Shown here piece after piece: positions 15,269 to 16,205 of a stretch of DNA of 16,205 nucleotides. The notes under the pieces were generated by a model. The model saw only the letters and a program-made list of their open reading frames with translations. It was not told where the DNA came from and searched no databases. The DNA comes from Xanthomonas translucens pv. translucens DSM 18974 (lineage in GTDB: Bacteria; Pseudomonadota; Gammaproteobacteria; Xanthomonadales; Xanthomonadaceae): the NCBI RefSeq assembly GCF_000331775.1, contig NZ_CAPJ01000427.1:1-16205 (forward strand). Direction: 5' to 3'. Positions within the stretch are counted from its first letter, which is position 1. Every line of letters begins with the position of its first letter. A program made the translations under genes and the position numbers.

Positions 15269-15736
15269 ATGAGCATCGTCCGTTATCGCCCGTTGCCGGC
15301 CCAGGCCGCCTTCCAGAACGAGATCAAGCAGGTGTTCGACCGCTTCTTCGACCCCAATGGCGGCACCGACGAGTCGGCCGTCGTCACCGCGCAGTGGGTG
15401 CCGCGCGTGGACATCAAGGAAGAGGCCGAGCGCTTCGTGCTGTACGCCGACCTGCCTGGCATCGACCCGTCCGAGATCGAGGTGTCGATGGACAAGGGCA
15501 TCCTGTCGATCCGGGGCGAGCGCAAGAACGAGTCCGCCGCCGACAGCGAGCGCTTCTCGCGCATCGAGCGCCGCTACGGCAGCTTCCACCGCCGCTTCGC
15601 GCTGCCGGACAGCGCCGATCCCGACAACATTTCCGCCACCGGCTACCATGGTGTGCTGGAAGTGCGCATCCCCAAGCGCCCGGCGAGCACGCCGCGCCGG
15701 ATCCAGGTCGACACCGGGGCCACGATCGTGCAGTAA
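15269..15736 (+). CDS. Small heat-shock protein (Hsp20/alpha-crystallin family)
   Basis: The 155-residue protein has the alpha-crystallin domain from about residue 43 (WVPRVDIKEE), through LPGIDPSEIEVSMDKGILSI and the FHRRFALP strand, to the diagnostic GVLEVRIPK near 130-138. An I-x-V type motif (RIQV) sits in the C-terminal tail. It holds unfolding proteins in the cytoplasm as an ATP-independent chaperone; the neighbouring DnaJ-type gene would feed clients to DnaK. AGGAG (15256-15260), eight bases before the ATG at 15269, fixes the start; the frame is open 25 codons further up to 15194, but that extension lies over the leader and is unlike the family. Regulation by sigma-32 is likely. It resembles the HspA class of Xanthomonas, but I do not assign the name. 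Confidence 0.94.
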   Translation: MSIVRYRPLPAQAAFQNEIKQVFDRFFDPNGGTDESAVVTAQWVPRVDIKEEAERFVLYADLPGIDPSEIEVSMDKGILSIRGERKNESAADSERFSRIERRYGSFHRRFALPDSADPDNISATGYHGVLEVRIPKRPASTPRRIQVDTGATIVQ

Positions 15737-15750
15737 GCGCACGCACGCGC

Positions 15751-15772
15751 CGGCGACGCCGCGGCGTCGCCG
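15751..15772. other. Perfect GC-rich palindrome after hsp20
   Basis: CGGCGACGCC-GC-GGCGTCGCCG is a 22-base perfect palindrome starting 14 bases after the hsp20 stop (effectively a 9-bp stem with a four-base loop). No T-run follows. It would protect the hsp20 mRNA 3' end or slow the polymerase. Confidence 0.5.
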
Positions 15773-15791
15773 CGCCTTCGCGGCCGGCCAG

Positions 15792-15797
15792 TAGAAT
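15792..15797 (+). promoter_or_regulatory. Candidate -10 element of the dnaJ/cbpA promoter
   Basis: TAGAAT matches TATAAT in five of six positions, inside a small hairpin CCGGCCA-N6-TGGCCGG (15784-15803). There is no clear -35. Transcription would begin near 15804, leaving a 69-base leader that contains the hairpin at 15826-15853. Confidence 0.45.
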
Positions 15798-15825
15798 GGC
15801 CGGGCGATGGTGCGCAGCATGCAAC

Positions 15826-15862
15826 CGGCCCGTTGCCGCAAGGCGGCGGGCCGACTCTTTTT
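15826..15862 (+). terminator. Terminator/attenuator-like hairpin before the dnaJ-type gene
   Basis: CGGCCCG (15826-15832) pairs with CGGGCCG (15847-15853). An inner CCGC (15836-15839) / GCGG (15843-15846) pair is separated by a three-base bulge. Four bases later five Ts run (15858-15862) and then the ribosome-binding site GAGG (15863-15866). It may end hsp20 transcripts, or act as an attenuator in the leader if transcription starts near 15804. Confidence 0.6.
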
Positions 15863-15872
15863 GAGGTGATGG

Positions 15873-16205
15873 ATGGAATTCAAGGATTACTACGCGACCC
15901 TGGGCGTGGAGCCCAGCGCGGGCGACGCCGAGATCAAGACCGCCTACCGGCGGCTGGCGCGCAAATACCATCCCGACGTCAGCAAGGAGGCCGGCGCCGA
16001 GGACAAGTTCAAGGCCATCAACGAGGCCTACGAGGCGCTGCGCGATCCGCCCAAGCGCGCCGCCTACGACCAGCTGCGCGCGCAGGGCTACCGGCCGGGC
16101 GAAGAGTTCCAGGCCCCGCCGAACTACGGCGGCGCGCAGGGCTACGACTTCGAGGAAGTGTTCGGCAACGGCGGCGCCGGCGGCGGCTTCAGCGATTTCT
16201 TCGAG
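15873..16205 (+). CDS. cbpA: DnaJ-family co-chaperone, CbpA type (partial, cut by window end)
   Basis: The first 111 codons are present and the reading frame runs off the window. Residues 5-70 are a J domain ([15 protein letters not shown] at 33-35, [17 protein letters not shown]), which stimulates DnaK ATP hydrolysis. A Gly/Phe-rich region with [15 protein letters not shown] starts near residue 88. No zinc-finger cysteines appear so far, consistent with the CbpA class rather than DnaJ proper, but the deciding part lies outside. GAGG six bases before ATG 15873 fixes the start; the ATG at 15869 is in another frame. It lies 136 bases after hsp20 on the same strand. The two could work in one chaperone chain, although the hairpin between them suggests separate control. 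Confidence 0.9.
   Translation, partial: MEFKDYYATLGVEPSAGDAEIKTAYRRLARKYHPDVSKEAGAEDKFKAINEAYEALRDPPKRAAYDQLRAQGYRPGEEFQAPPNYGGAQGYDFEEVFGNGGAGGGFSDFFE

Overview
The window looks like a chromosomal segment of a high-GC plant-associated gammaproteobacterium of the Xanthomonas group. The grounds are the very GC-rich third codon positions, a TonB-dependent receptor of the Xanthomonas/Caulobacter type, REP-like elements reading GTAGGAGCGGCTTCAGCCGC, and a gene preceded by a plant-inducible-promoter (PIP) type element as bound by HrpX. Species cannot be settled from this sequence alone.

Left part (1-9797): a tandem array of REP-like palindromes (1-275) is followed by non-coding DNA and then yfhM, a bacterial alpha-2-macroglobulin lipoprotein with an intact thioester motif. 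After a hairpin-rich spacer and an AT-rich promoter segment comes a TonB-dependent outer-membrane receptor, followed 29 bases later by an exported glycerophosphodiester phosphodiesterase. Receptor and enzyme are probably one transcription unit for taking up or processing a phosphodiester compound.

Middle part (9798-11365): a less GC-rich island on the opposite strand carries one 290-residue gene. It starts with an N-myristoylation/palmitoylation-type sequence (MGNCYS), has a disordered N-terminal third and a (Asp-Ala)6 hexamer repeat, and ends in a domain that matches the chemotaxis glutamine deamidase CheD at Thr/Cys/His and along its length. Upstream lies TTCGC-N15-TTCTG-N30-TATCGT, a near-perfect PIP box with a correctly placed -10 element. 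I read it as a type III secreted effector with a CheD-like deamidase domain; this is the most interesting object here. A short open stretch just upstream may be the remnant of another gene.

Right part (11366-16205): pbpC (penicillin-binding protein 1C) is the usual partner of yfhM but is here separated from it by about 5.8 kb. Converging on it, with a REP pair and a strong terminator between, is a peroxiredoxin/ferritin-like pair on the minus strand, an oxidative-stress unit. Divergent from the peroxiredoxin is a small heat-shock protein (Hsp20) with a sigma-32-like promoter; the two promoter regions share a 13-bp palindrome. The window ends inside a DnaJ/CbpA-type co-chaperone whose leader holds an attenuator-like hairpin directly before its ribosome-binding site. 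Hsp20 and the DnaJ protein form a protein-quality-control pair next to the oxidative-stress pair.
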